A stretch of 64,000 nucleotides of DNA from Paenibacillus sp. FJAT-29882 (GTDB lineage Bacteria > Bacillota > Bacilli > Bacillales > DSM-1321). This document shows, one piece after another, positions 36,249-44,078 of the stretch. The stretch covers positions 1 to 64,000 of the forward strand of contig NZ_LMVB01000007.1 of the NCBI RefSeq assembly GCF_001510645.1. The letters run 5' to 3'. Below the pieces are notes generated by a model. It had not been told where the DNA came from. It ran no database searches and saw only the letters and a list, made by a program, of their open reading frames with translations. The position numbers were made by a program, and so were the translations under genes. Numbering within the stretch: the first letter of the stretch is position 1; each line of letters starts with the position of its first letter.

Positions 36249-37362
36249 AATCCATTTCTTCAGTCACCCCAAGACTCTCCAATTCTTCATAGAGGAGATC
36301 GCCAATTTTTTTGTACAGCTTGGAAATATTCGCCACACTTATATCATATTTATCAGCAATTTCCTTTTGTGACGGTGCTAAAATATCCAGCAAAGCAGAT
36401 TGGACCAAGTAGTCAATTGATGCAGCGTATACTTCTGGTTTACGTATAGAAGGGGGCCCTTTCTCACAATACGACTTCCAAATTACAATGGCGGTCATAA
36501 TCATATCTATTGGGCAATCATCTTCTCTCATATGTTCTTGAATAAGAATCGCTACTTGTAACTCTTTTTCTGAGCTCCATTCAAACTGTGTGATATCTGG
36601 CAGGTCAATATCCCCCATCATCCTCAGGAGTAGCCTTTCAAGAAGGTACGGAAAATCAATTTGGTAGAAATCTTCATACCCTCCATCATCTTCAAGATGC
36701 TCTTCCAATTCATCCTGAAATTCCTGTACTAACTTTTCCGTCCCAGCAGCAGAGAAACTTATAGGTTCTCCCAAGAAGTACATGCCAGTACCCCTATCTA
36801 ATAGCATTCCAAGTAGTAAACTATTTTCCTCTACCATTTCTGTTCCATACTCAAGCGGTAGTTCATACTCAATCCTACCAAGTATGTCTTCTATCACGAC
36901 CCTATCCGAATGGATGGTCTTTAACAGATATAGTTTTGGTGTCGCTCCACGCCATGAGAGAATCAAATTTTTCGTTTTCTTCCTTACTATTTTAGAGGGT
37001 TTTTTTCGATAAAATTCTTCAAAGATCGTCTGTCCTTTAGCAATCGGCAGGTTAAATACTGCCCATGTGCGCATGTGTTGCATATAGGTGTCATGCGTTT
37101 CTACAAGAATCGGCTCCTCTTTTACATCCATAAAATTGAATAACGGATATTGAAACGCAAGATCTAGAATATCATGCTCATATCTTTCAAAAGTATATTT
37201 TAATAATTCCTTTTGAAACATTGCCGCTTCTTCACTAATCGAAATCGTCGGAAACTCGATTACATTCTTTCCGCAGCAATTTTTATATATTTTCTCACTT
37301 CCACACGGACAGGGATTCTTTATAGATATTTTACTCAAAAAACTCTCCTCCTTTTTGAACAC
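36238..37362 (-). CDS. SEC-C protein with TFIIB/cyclin-like C-terminal domain (A)
   Basis: 374 aa. An N-terminal SEC-C zinc motif (C18, C20, C29, C30 in PCPCGSEKIYKNCCG), a middle region of unknown fold, and a C-terminal helical segment (about 275-355) containing RKPEVYAASIDYLV and SQKEIADKYDISVANISKLYKK. This last segment aligns by eye with one cyclin-like repeat of TFIIB/TFB, including the terminal helix-turn-helix. SEC-C binds zinc and in SecA contacts SecB and ribosomes. Together these suggest a nucleic-acid- or ribosome-associated role, but function is unknown. Paralogue of the next gene upstream, 43 bp away, so probably co-transcribed. Confidence 0.8.
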   Translation of the reverse strand: MFKKEESFLSKISIKNPCPCGSEKIYKNCCGKNVIEFPTISISEEAAMFQKELLKYTFERYEHDILDLAFQYPLFNFMDVKEEPILVETHDTYMQHMRTWAVFNLPIAKGQTIFEEFYRKKPSKIVRKKTKNLILSWRGATPKLYLLKTIHSDRVVIEDILGRIEYELPLEYGTEMVEENSLLLGMLLDRGTGMYFLGEPISFSAAGTEKLVQEFQDELEEHLEDDGGYEDFYQIDFPYLLERLLLRMMGDIDLPDITQFEWSSEKELQVAILIQEHMREDDCPIDMIMTAIVIWKSYCEKGPPSIRKPEVYAASIDYLVQSALLDILAPSQKEIADKYDISVANISKLYKKIGDLLYEELESLGVTEEMDYEY

Positions 37363-37405
37363 GCACTATTATTCAAATAGGCTACCAAAATGGCAGCCTA
37401 CTTGT

Positions 37406-38458
37406 TTATATTTCTATTTTTTCTCCAACTGCTGCTTCCATTTCTTTATATCGATTCGATAAAGTAGAAGCGCCTACCCCGTATTTCTTAGCAAGCTTAG
37501 TCTGAGAAGGACTGAACTCCCCTTTAGAGAGCAGTTTCACTGAATACTCCAGTGCTGCAGCAAATGCTTCTGGTTTTCGAATAGATGGAGAATGTTCCGT
37601 ACAATAGGTGTTCCACAACGCTTGAACACTTTCTATTAGTGACTGCGGATAACCCTCTTCATGCATTCCTTGTTTCACCATTTCTGCCGTTTCTTTTTCT
37701 TTCTCATTGTACCATACTCGCTCATTTGTTTCGGTTTTTGGTAATTCAATACCTTCTGTAATAGCCGCGAGACTATGGAAGATTTGCAAGAAATTCCGAG
37801 CCATGAATTCTTCTGCTTTTCCACCCGCATGCTTGTACTCTTCTAATTGTTGATTTATAGTTGTTAAAATGTTGTCTGTAAATTTTGGCTCAAAGCTAAT
37901 AAACTGACCAAAGAAATCACTTCTCGTTCCCATATTAACTAAATACCCAAGAATGATTTCTCCAATTCCTAATTCCTGACTTGCATATGGCGTATACGGA
38001 AGCGAGATAGCTTGTTTCGTCACGATATCTTCTAGAGTTATTGTTTCACTCGTTAATTCCTTAATTGAAAACAATACAGGAGTCGTGCCTTTCCAAGACT
38101 CTACGATCTCTCTCGTTTTCTCCCTTACAATATGAGGCCCTTCTTGCTTCATAAATGTATCAAAGATTGTATCGCCGTTCACAACCGGCTGCGTGAAAGT
38201 ACCCCATATATTCACATTAAATTGATAAATTTCTTGAACTTCTTCACTTACATTTTCCGGAAGTGGATAATCAAGCAAAAGCTGATTGATTTCAGCTTTA
38301 TAATTCTTTTCTGTAAAATCCATTAACGCCTTCTGTAATAGTGTTGCTTCTTCATAATGAACAGCAATTGGATTTTCATCCACTTTTCTGCCACAGCACT
38401 TCTTGTACTTTTTCCCACTGCCACATTCACACGGTGCATTTCTATTTAATTTTCCCAT
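37406..38458 (-). CDS. SEC-C protein with TFIIB/cyclin-like C-terminal domain (B)
   Basis: 350 aa from ATG 38458, chosen because GGAGG lies 7 nt upstream and the SEC-C motif then starts at residue 8 (APCECGSGKKYKKCCG; C10, C12, C21, C22). An in-frame start at 38494 adds 12 poor residues. It is similar to the downstream gene along its whole length (for example IVREKTREIVESWKGTTPVL against IVRKKTKNLILSWRGATPKL). The C-terminus RKPEAFAAALEYSV ... SQTKLAKKYGVGASTLSNRYKE resembles a TFIIB cyclin repeat. Function unknown. Confidence 0.8.
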   Translation of the reverse strand: MGKLNRNAPCECGSGKKYKKCCGRKVDENPIAVHYEEATLLQKALMDFTEKNYKAEINQLLLDYPLPENVSEEVQEIYQFNVNIWGTFTQPVVNGDTIFDTFMKQEGPHIVREKTREIVESWKGTTPVLFSIKELTSETITLEDIVTKQAISLPYTPYASQELGIGEIILGYLVNMGTRSDFFGQFISFEPKFTDNILTTINQQLEEYKHAGGKAEEFMARNFLQIFHSLAAITEGIELPKTETNERVWYNEKEKETAEMVKQGMHEEGYPQSLIESVQALWNTYCTEHSPSIRKPEAFAAALEYSVKLLSKGEFSPSQTKLAKKYGVGASTLSNRYKEMEAAVGEKIEI

Positions 38459-38552
38459 ATATATACCTCCAAAAAACAAAATGCTACTCTCCATTGTATC
38501 AAAAATTAACGAAATTACCTAATGGGACTCACAGGAAGATTGATACTCCTTA

Positions 38553-38650
38553 GGGGCCAGACCCTATTTCCCAGCTTCACCCACTAGCCATCAACCCGCT
38601 TATACCAAGGGGCTTCGTACTTTCATGGCGGGGTCAGACCCCATTTCCCG
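38553..38650. repeat. GGTCTGACC-family repeat, direct pair
   Basis: GGGGCCAGACCCTATTTCCC (38553-38572) and GGGGTCAGACCCCATTTCCC (38630-38649) are near-identical direct copies 77 bp apart, each with its own GGGTC/GACCC mini-palindrome. Non-coding, upstream of the SEC-C genes. Confidence 0.65.
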
Positions 38651-38663
38651 GTTGTGATCATGC

Positions 38664-38706
38664 AAAAAAAAGCTATCTCAACAGGTTAAACCTTGTGAAA
38701 TAACCT
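38664..38706 (-). terminator. terminator of the 118-aa hypothetical gene
   Basis: Minus strand AGGTTATTTCA pairs with TGAGATAGCT (G-U tolerant), with inner AAGG/CCTG, then eight T. Sixteen bases beyond the stop. Confidence 0.75.
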
Positions 38707-38721
38707 TTATTTTTGTGTAAT

Positions 38722-39078
38722 TCAAGTGATTAGCAAATAAGTAAGCACAGGATTTTTTGAAGAGTTGGGATGTTTAATTTTGTCCGTCATGTCGATCCAT
38801 TTCACTTTTGCACATCTTTCTTCCAACTTCTCACTTATTTCTCCTTCAATGTCATGCATAAACTTAATCATTTCACCATATTCCAAGTGAAAGTGTTTGG
38901 CTGCAGTTCGATGTGGCGCATATTTCACAAACAACTGCAGAAGATGGTCGGCAGTATCCGCTTGCTGTGCCAATTGATCTTCTTCATTTACTATATATTG
39001 ATAAATCTCACGCTTTTCATCCGGTAAATGCGAAACAATATCCCGTAGTAAAAATTCCATTAGAATCTCATTCATCAT
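38722..39078 (-). CDS. hypothetical protein, 118 aa
   Basis: CGAGGTAG lies 4-10 nt before the ATG, and a terminator follows the stop, so the gene is likely real. The product is acidic and probably all-helical (EFLLRDIVSHLPDEKREIYQY; HLEYGEMIKFMHDIEGEIS). I recognise no family. No membrane segment or signal peptide. Single gene. Confidence 0.65.
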   Translation of the reverse strand: MMNEILMEFLLRDIVSHLPDEKREIYQYIVNEEDQLAQQADTADHLLQLFVKYAPHRTAAKHFHLEYGEMIKFMHDIEGEISEKLEERCAKVKWIDMTDKIKHPNSSKNPVLTYLLIT

Positions 39079-39267
39079 TAGCTACCTCGAGTTTTCATAA
39101 GCCCATTTTTCTCAATTATACTCTATTTTTTGAAACTTGCAAATCGTAATTGTTACTATTTAAATCAAGAGTTCACATACCATCCTAATTATATGCAGAA
39201 CTTCTTGTCCAATTACCTTTTTATATTATAGCTATTAAAAGTAGTAAGTCAAAATCTATTATATCTA

Positions 39268-39375
39268 GATACAGTGAAACTTCAATCCGTGGGCCCCACT
39301 GATTGTTAGACCCGTTCTAGTGCCGCTAATACCTCCGCTCTGTTAATGCGGGATAAATAGTTGAACTAGGCTTTT
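39268..39375. repeat. structured repeat sharing GATACAGTGAAACTT
   Basis: GATACAGTGAAACTT (39268-39282) is identical to 33111-33125 and is followed, as there, by a hairpin: CAATC-GTGGG pairs with CCCAC-GATTG (39283-39305). A second pairing CTAG-rich arm (TTCTAGT near 39315 with AACTAGG near 39364) extends the structure. Non-coding; likely a second member of the 33049-33255 repeat family. Confidence 0.5.
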
Positions 39376-39386
39376 CTAAAATGGCT

Positions 39387-39472
39387 ATGTTATACTTGGA
39401 AAAACCTTTTATGCATTTTACCTTACTTGTTACTGTTGTTATCCCACTTGTTTACTGAGTGGGATTTTTTAT
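39387..39472 (+). ncRNA. candidate short plus-strand transcript
   Basis: TGTTATACT (39387-39395) is an extended -10 element. A strong plus-strand terminator follows: ATCCCACT (39441-39448) / AGTGGGAT (39458-39465) plus TTTTT. No plus-strand gene exists upstream, so the terminator has no obvious client. A small RNA of about 70 nt could lie between them. The promoter has no convincing -35, so this is tentative. Confidence 0.3.
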
Positions 39473-39513
39473 TTATTTTGTTTATGTAACAAGATTAACT
39501 CTAAATTAAACGA

Positions 39514-39544
39514 AAAAAAGACAGACTCCAAAGTAGAGTCTGCC
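39514..39544 (-). terminator. cold-shock gene terminator
   Basis: Minus strand GGCAGACTC ... GAGTCTGTC (39536-39544 / 39520-39528) followed by seven T. Confidence 0.88.
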
Positions 39545-39559
39545 TTTTGCATGTATCAA

Positions 39560-39760
39560 TTATGCTTTTTGTACGTTAGAAGCTTGTGGTCCACGTTGAC
39601 CTTGTTCAACTTCAAAAGTCACTTCTTGACCTTCGTCAAGAGATTTGAAACCTTCGCTTTGAATAGCTGAGAAATGTACGAATACATCGTCTCCGTTTTC
39701 GCGTTCGATGAATCCAAATCCTTTTTCTGCGTTAAACCATTTTACTTTACCTTGTTCCAT
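39560..39760 (-). CDS. cold-shock protein (CspA/CspB family)
   Basis: 66 aa single-OB-fold nucleic-acid chaperone with RNP1 KGFGFIE and RNP2 VFVHFSAI. Binds single-stranded RNA and DNA and melts secondary structure at low temperature. AGGAGGC lies upstream of the ATG. The roughly 130 bases upstream hold no other gene and may form the long 5' leader usual for csp genes. Which csp paralogue cannot be decided. Confidence 0.97.
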   Translation of the reverse strand: MEQGKVKWFNAEKGFGFIERENGDDVFVHFSAIQSEGFKSLDEGQEVTFEVEQGQRGPQASNVQKA

Positions 39761-39971
39761 TGTTGTTGCCTCCTAGTGCGTTCATCACACATTATATTAC
39801 TATCCTTGCTCAAAGTGACAATCGAGTCAAAAAGTTCTCACTTTTAGATTCCTACAGTACCGAACAAAAATAATTCCTCTTAATAATAACAGGATTTGGC
39901 AACGATTGCAAACTAATAAAAGAAATATTTTAGGCTGGGAACTCCGTCTCTCGTTAACTAGTCAAAATGAT

Positions 39972-40748
39972 TTACAGCCCATAAAATTTTGTCGTACTTT
40001 TATACAATTCTTCGTATACCCTCTCTACCTGAATGTTCTTTATTTCTGCTATTTTTTGTACGCTTACATGAATCATTTTAGGATGAGTCACCGTATCTTG
40101 GAATGGTCCTTCGAACGGCCATGGTCCATCCGTTTCCACCATCAAATTTGCTAACGGATAGTCTTTAATCAATTGCTGAATCTCCGTTTCATACAAGCAA
40201 TCTGGGGTGACTGAAATATAATACCCATTTTGAATCATGCGCTGAACTGTTTTTTCGTCTCCTTTGAACCAATGGAAATGTGCCTTTGTTACCGAGTGTT
40301 TTTCTAAAAGGTCACAAACCAAAGGAGCGTCGTCGTATACCGCATGAAGAATAATTGGTTTATTCAGCTCTGAAGCCTTTTTTATAAAAACCTCCAATAG
40401 TTCAATATAAGGCTCTATCCGTATTTTTGGATGCTCGAACCGCAAGTAATAGGGCAAGCCCACTTCACCAATAGCAACCATTTGATGTTTGTGTTTATTC
40501 AAGAATGAACATAATTGACTCACTTCCGAATCACTCGACAGCTCTTGTTCTGGATGAAAGCCGAAAGCAGGCTTTAGTCGTTTATCCATCTCTGCTAAAG
40601 CTAAATTTTTTTGAGAAGAAGCGAGATTCGTTGATACACAAATAAGTGCCTCTACTTTGTATGCTTGCAAGTCTTTTAAAATGGTAGACCGGGTACTTTC
40701 TGAATATTGATCAAAATGAATATGAGAGTCGATTATAGACTGCCTCAC
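39972..40748 (-). CDS. TatD-family metal-dependent hydrolase
   Basis: 258 aa TIM-barrel hydrolase. Metal ligands are visible in DSHIHFD (about 7-13), GEVGLPYY, ILHAVYDD, HFHWF and ETDGPWP. TatD proteins are usually nucleases, but this one is the last gene of a thiamine-precursor uptake operon and overlaps the thiZ stop by 4 bp (ATGA). A role in processing an imported pyrimidine or phosphorylated precursor is possible but unproved; a DNase role is the default. Confidence 0.85.
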   Translation of the reverse strand: MRQSIIDSHIHFDQYSESTRSTILKDLQAYKVEALICVSTNLASSQKNLALAEMDKRLKPAFGFHPEQELSSDSEVSQLCSFLNKHKHQMVAIGEVGLPYYLRFEHPKIRIEPYIELLEVFIKKASELNKPIILHAVYDDAPLVCDLLEKHSVTKAHFHWFKGDEKTVQRMIQNGYYISVTPDCLYETEIQQLIKDYPLANLMVETDGPWPFEGPFQDTVTHPKMIHVSVQKIAEIKNIQVERVYEELYKSTTKFYGL

Positions 40749-41494
40749 ATAATCACCCGCAATTCATTGTATATCTTCTTTTTCCACGATAAAAATTCTT
40801 CGCTTAGCAAAATCGATGCTTGTCTTGGTCTCGGAAACGGGACGATAAACTCTTTTTTCACTTGGGTAGGCTTTTCTGATAACACAATAACCCGATCAGA
40901 TAAATAAAGAGCTTCTTCAATATTATGGGTAACAAGCAAAATGGCCCGTTTATCTTCTTCCCAAACAGATAAGAGCCAATTTTGCATTTCGAGACGTGTG
41001 AATTCATCGAGTGCTGAAAAAGGCTCATCTAAACAAATAAGTGATTGCGGACTTAGCAGACTGCGAATAAACGCCACTCTCTGCTTCATCCCTCCAGACA
41101 GTTCATATGGATAGGCATTCTCGTATCCTTTTAGACCCGCTTTATCAATCATCTTTAATGCAAGTGCCTGGTCTATCTCCCCAACAATTTCTCCACCAAG
41201 CAGGATATTGCCGAGGACCGTTCGCCATGGCAACAGCGATGGACTTTGAGGCGTGTAACTAATCGAACCGGTTTCTCCATTAATACGTTTGCCATCAAGC
41301 CTAATTTCTCCAAAGTCTGGTGCAAACAATCCACCGATTAATTGAAATAAGGTGCTTTTTCCACTTCCAGAAGGACCTAATATGGACACGAACTCCGCTT
41401 CTTCTACACGAAGAGACAACTGATCCAGTACTTGATTTTCACCAAAGGATTTCGATATGTTCTCAATTAAAAGTTTAGTCACGTCTCTTGCCAT
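40745..41494 (-). CDS. thiZ: pyrimidine-precursor ABC transporter ATPase ThiZ
   Basis: 249 aa of the nitrate/sulfonate/taurine (SsuB/TauB) ATPase type: Walker [10 protein letters not shown], signature LSGGMKQRVAF, Walker B LICLDEPFSALDEFTR, switch VTHNIEEAL. Located behind a TPP riboswitch with thiY and thiX, so it should energise uptake of HMP or formylaminopyrimidine-type thiamine precursors. Overlaps thiX by 20 bp. Confidence 0.88.
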   Translation of the reverse strand: MARDVTKLLIENISKSFGENQVLDQLSLRVEEAEFVSILGPSGSGKSTLFQLIGGLFAPDFGEIRLDGKRINGETGSISYTPQSPSLLPWRTVLGNILLGGEIVGEIDQALALKMIDKAGLKGYENAYPYELSGGMKQRVAFIRSLLSPQSLICLDEPFSALDEFTRLEMQNWLLSVWEEDKRAILLVTHNIEEALYLSDRVIVLSEKPTQVKKEFIVPFPRPRQASILLSEEFLSWKKKIYNELRVIM

Positions 41495-42245
41495 CTCCTT
41501 TCGGCTTCCACTTCACGATCATTCGTTCCATCGATACAATAAGGGCAAAGAATACCAAGCTCAAAATCATAATCAAAAAGATCGCAACAAAGACACGGTC
41601 CGTTCGAAAGGATGACGAAGCTAAGGTCATATAGACACCTATCCCTTCTTTTGCCCCAAGCCATTCAGAAATAACTGCTCCCATTACGCTGTACGTAGCG
41701 GAGATTTTCAACCCTGAGAAGATGGATGGTAGCGCATAAGGCCATTCCAGTTTCCAAAAGATTTGTTTCTTTGTTGCCCCAGCCATTTTCATGTAATGCA
41801 TCAGCTCTGAACTCGTTTGTCTAAACCCATCCAAAGCAGCCACTGTGATCGGGAAAAAACAAACGAGCGTAATGACAATGACTTTAGGTAATATACCAAA
41901 CCCGAACCAAATAACAAGGAGTGGAGCCAACACAATGATTGGAATGTTTTGTGAGAGAATGATGATCGGATAAATGGCTTCTCTAAGCTTCGGAATAAGG
42001 TGTAGACCAACAGCAACTGCAATGCCCACACTTGCTCCAATTAAAAACCCCAAGATTGTAAGTCCAATCGTCGATGTTAGATGGTGATGATAATTCGACC
42101 ATCCAGCAGCTCCTTCTAACCATATCTGCGAGGGGGAAGGCAGGAGCCATTTTGGTATTTCGAAAAGCCGACAAGAAACTTCCCATACGATGAATAAAAG
42201 GATGAGGACCAGAGCTGGTCTCCATCCTTTATACCAAATCTTCAT
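41475..42245 (-). CDS. thiX: pyrimidine-precursor ABC transporter permease ThiX
   Basis: 256 aa, about six membrane helices, with the SsuC/TauC-type EAA loop MKMAGATKKQIFWKLEWPYA. Partner of ThiY and ThiZ. Its start overlaps the stop of the thiamine-binding protein gene by 4 bp. Confidence 0.88.
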   Translation of the reverse strand: MKIWYKGWRPALVLILLFIVWEVSCRLFEIPKWLLPSPSQIWLEGAAGWSNYHHHLTSTIGLTILGFLIGASVGIAVAVGLHLIPKLREAIYPIIILSQNIPIIVLAPLLVIWFGFGILPKVIVITLVCFFPITVAALDGFRQTSSELMHYMKMAGATKKQIFWKLEWPYALPSIFSGLKISATYSVMGAVISEWLGAKEGIGVYMTLASSSFRTDRVFVAIFLIMILSLVFFALIVSMERMIVKWKPKGDGKRRD

Positions 42246-42535
42246 GGGCGATATTTCTCTGTCAATTTATCCATAGATGCACCGCTTGGTTGATAAAGAA
42301 TTTTCACTTGAGAAATCACATTACGACTGCCGATCTCAATCATCCGTTGATTCATTTTCTCGATAATTGAAAAGATCTCTGTCAAATTCCCTTCCATGGT
42401 CGTTTCAAGTGGATGAACTTCATATTTAATTCCAGAGTCATGAATAATCGCTATTGCTTCATCTACATACGGAATCACATCTTCCCCATTTTTTGTTTTC
42501 GGGATAATTTGAATGCTTACTAATGAGTCGCTCAT
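42242..42535 (-). CDS. MTH1187/YqgV-type thiamine-binding protein
   Basis: About 97 aa from ATG 42535 (AGGAGAG upstream); an in-frame start at 42568 would overlap thiY. A DUF77/Thiamine_BP ferredoxin-like domain (VSIQIIPKTKNGEDVIPYVDEAI, YEVHPLETTMEGNLTEI). Family members bind thiamine or related pyrimidines in the cytoplasm and are common in thiamine-precursor transport operons. Here it lies between thiY and thiX. Confidence 0.85.
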   Translation of the reverse strand: MSDSLVSIQIIPKTKNGEDVIPYVDEAIAIIHDSGIKYEVHPLETTMEGNLTEIFSIIEKMNQRMIEIGSRNVISQVKILYQPSGASMDKLTEKYRP

Positions 42536-42548
42536 GCTTCTCTCCTCC

Positions 42549-43541
42549 TTATTTCGGTAAAAATTCATTGGTGAATGCCTTTTTTGCGTCTAATTCACTT
42601 TCAAGCAAACCGTTCTCAAACATCCAGCTCGCATAGTTTTCCCAAACCTTTTGATCTTGAACACCCCATTTCGAAGCGTCATCTTGATATTTCGGTGATA
42701 ACCACTTTTGGCTTGCCTTTACCAATTCTGGGTCTATATCAGGAACTGCTTTAATTAAAAGGTCCGCCGCTTCTTCTGGATGTTCAATCGTATAATGATA
42801 GCCCTCGGAAACTGCTGCTACAAAAGAACGAACAGTATCTGGATCTTCTTTTATTAAATCTTCATTAGTTGTGAGAACAGGCGTATAGTAATCTAGCTTT
42901 TCCGTGTAATCGGTCAAATATTGCATATTCAATTTCTCCCCACGCAACTCAGCTTCTATACCTGTCCACCCATAATAAATCCAAGCAAAATCAATATCTC
43001 GTTTAACCGCTGTGAAAAAATCCGTATCTCCCATATTCACAATATCGACTTTTTTTACATCTCCATTTTCCTGCTTCATCAAAGAAGATAGGACAGCTTT
43101 TTCTACAGGTGCTCCCCAACCACCATACGTCTTTCCTTCGTAATCTTTCGGTGAGGTAATTTTCTTATCAACTGGGGAAGCAAATCCAGACGTGTTATGC
43201 TGAATAATAGCAGCAATCGAGACCAATGGCACACCTTGTACACGCGCTTCTGTCAAAGATTCCTGGTAGCCAATTCCGAACTCTGCTTTTCCCGCTGCGA
43301 CAAGCTGGTCAGCTCCCGCCTCACCTGGCATTATAATCTCAACATCTAGCCCCTCTTCTTCAAAATACCCCTTTTCCTTTGCAACATACAAACCAGTATG
43401 ATTCGTATTCGGCGTCCAATCTAAAACAAGAGTAACTTTCTTTAATTTCTCTTGATTATTTTCCTTCGAACCATTGTCCTGACTATTCCCGCAAGCAGCA
43501 AGAATAAGCATCACACTAAGTAAGACTAACCATTTCTTCAT
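42549..43541 (-). CDS. thiY: thiamine-pyrimidine-precursor binding lipoprotein ThiY
   Basis: 330 aa with a lipoprotein signal (lipobox LAAC, C17) and an NMT1/THI5-like binding domain (VTLVLDWTPNTNHTGLYVAKEKGYF; FGIGYQESLTEARVQGVPL). Captures a thiamine pyrimidine precursor (formylaminopyrimidine or HMP) for ThiXZ. First gene after the TPP riboswitch. GGGGGAA upstream of ATG. Confidence 0.9.
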   Translation of the reverse strand: MKKWLVLLSVMLILAACGNSQDNGSKENNQEKLKKVTLVLDWTPNTNHTGLYVAKEKGYFEEEGLDVEIIMPGEAGADQLVAAGKAEFGIGYQESLTEARVQGVPLVSIAAIIQHNTSGFASPVDKKITSPKDYEGKTYGGWGAPVEKAVLSSLMKQENGDVKKVDIVNMGDTDFFTAVKRDIDFAWIYYGWTGIEAELRGEKLNMQYLTDYTEKLDYYTPVLTTNEDLIKEDPDTVRSFVAAVSEGYHYTIEHPEEAADLLIKAVPDIDPELVKASQKWLSPKYQDDASKWGVQDQKVWENYASWMFENGLLESELDAKKAFTNEFLPK

Positions 43542-43631
43542 TACATTTCCCCCTTGAACATGTCTTACAAAGCAGCAAACGAAGAAACAAGGTGGAAAAT
43601 ATGTAAACGTTTAATAGGAATCGCGCTACGC

Positions 43632-43663
43632 AAAAAAGCACCATAGGTTTATCCCTAGGGTGC
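43632..43663 (-). terminator. riboswitch expression-platform terminator
   Basis: Minus strand GCACCCTAGG pairs with CCTATGGTGC (43654-43663 / 43638-43647), then six T. It lies between the TPP aptamer and thiY and would stop transcription when TPP is bound. Confidence 0.88.
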
Positions 43664-43689
43664 ATATCATAACAAATGAGTCCTGTTTA

Positions 43690-43782
43690 AATATGTTCCC
43701 TACGCTGGTTTTAACCAGATCAGGTTCCAAGGGTATGTATCTATTGGATACGGTCTCAACCAGCAACACTGGTCCCCCCACA
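43690..43782 (-). promoter_or_regulatory. TPP riboswitch (THI element)
   Basis: Minus strand shows the conserved TPP aptamer blocks in order: GGGGGG near the 5' end, GGTTGAGA, ACCCTTGGAACCTGATCTGG and CAGCGTAGGGAA. Followed by an intrinsic terminator, so it most likely turns the thiY-thiXZ operon off when thiamine pyrophosphate is plentiful. Confidence 0.96.
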
Positions 43783-44078
43783 TGTTTCATTATTCAATTC
43801 GTTTAATGCTTCATCATCTACTTACTTTGCCATATGTCTTGAGGTTTTTCAAGAGGAATGCTAAAAAAGAAAAAGCCTTTTTCGATAAAGGGAACAAAAT
43901 AGGTTCCATCACAATCACACCCACCAATTTCTGTAATTTCTTCAAAAAATATAGCCACGTTTCAGATAGAATGAACAAATCCCTGCCTCGCTTTCCATTT
44001 CTTTTATAAATATGGTAATATTTAGTTATTCATAGATTAACAGTGATACTAATGAGTAATATCGTAGGGGGGAACTAG

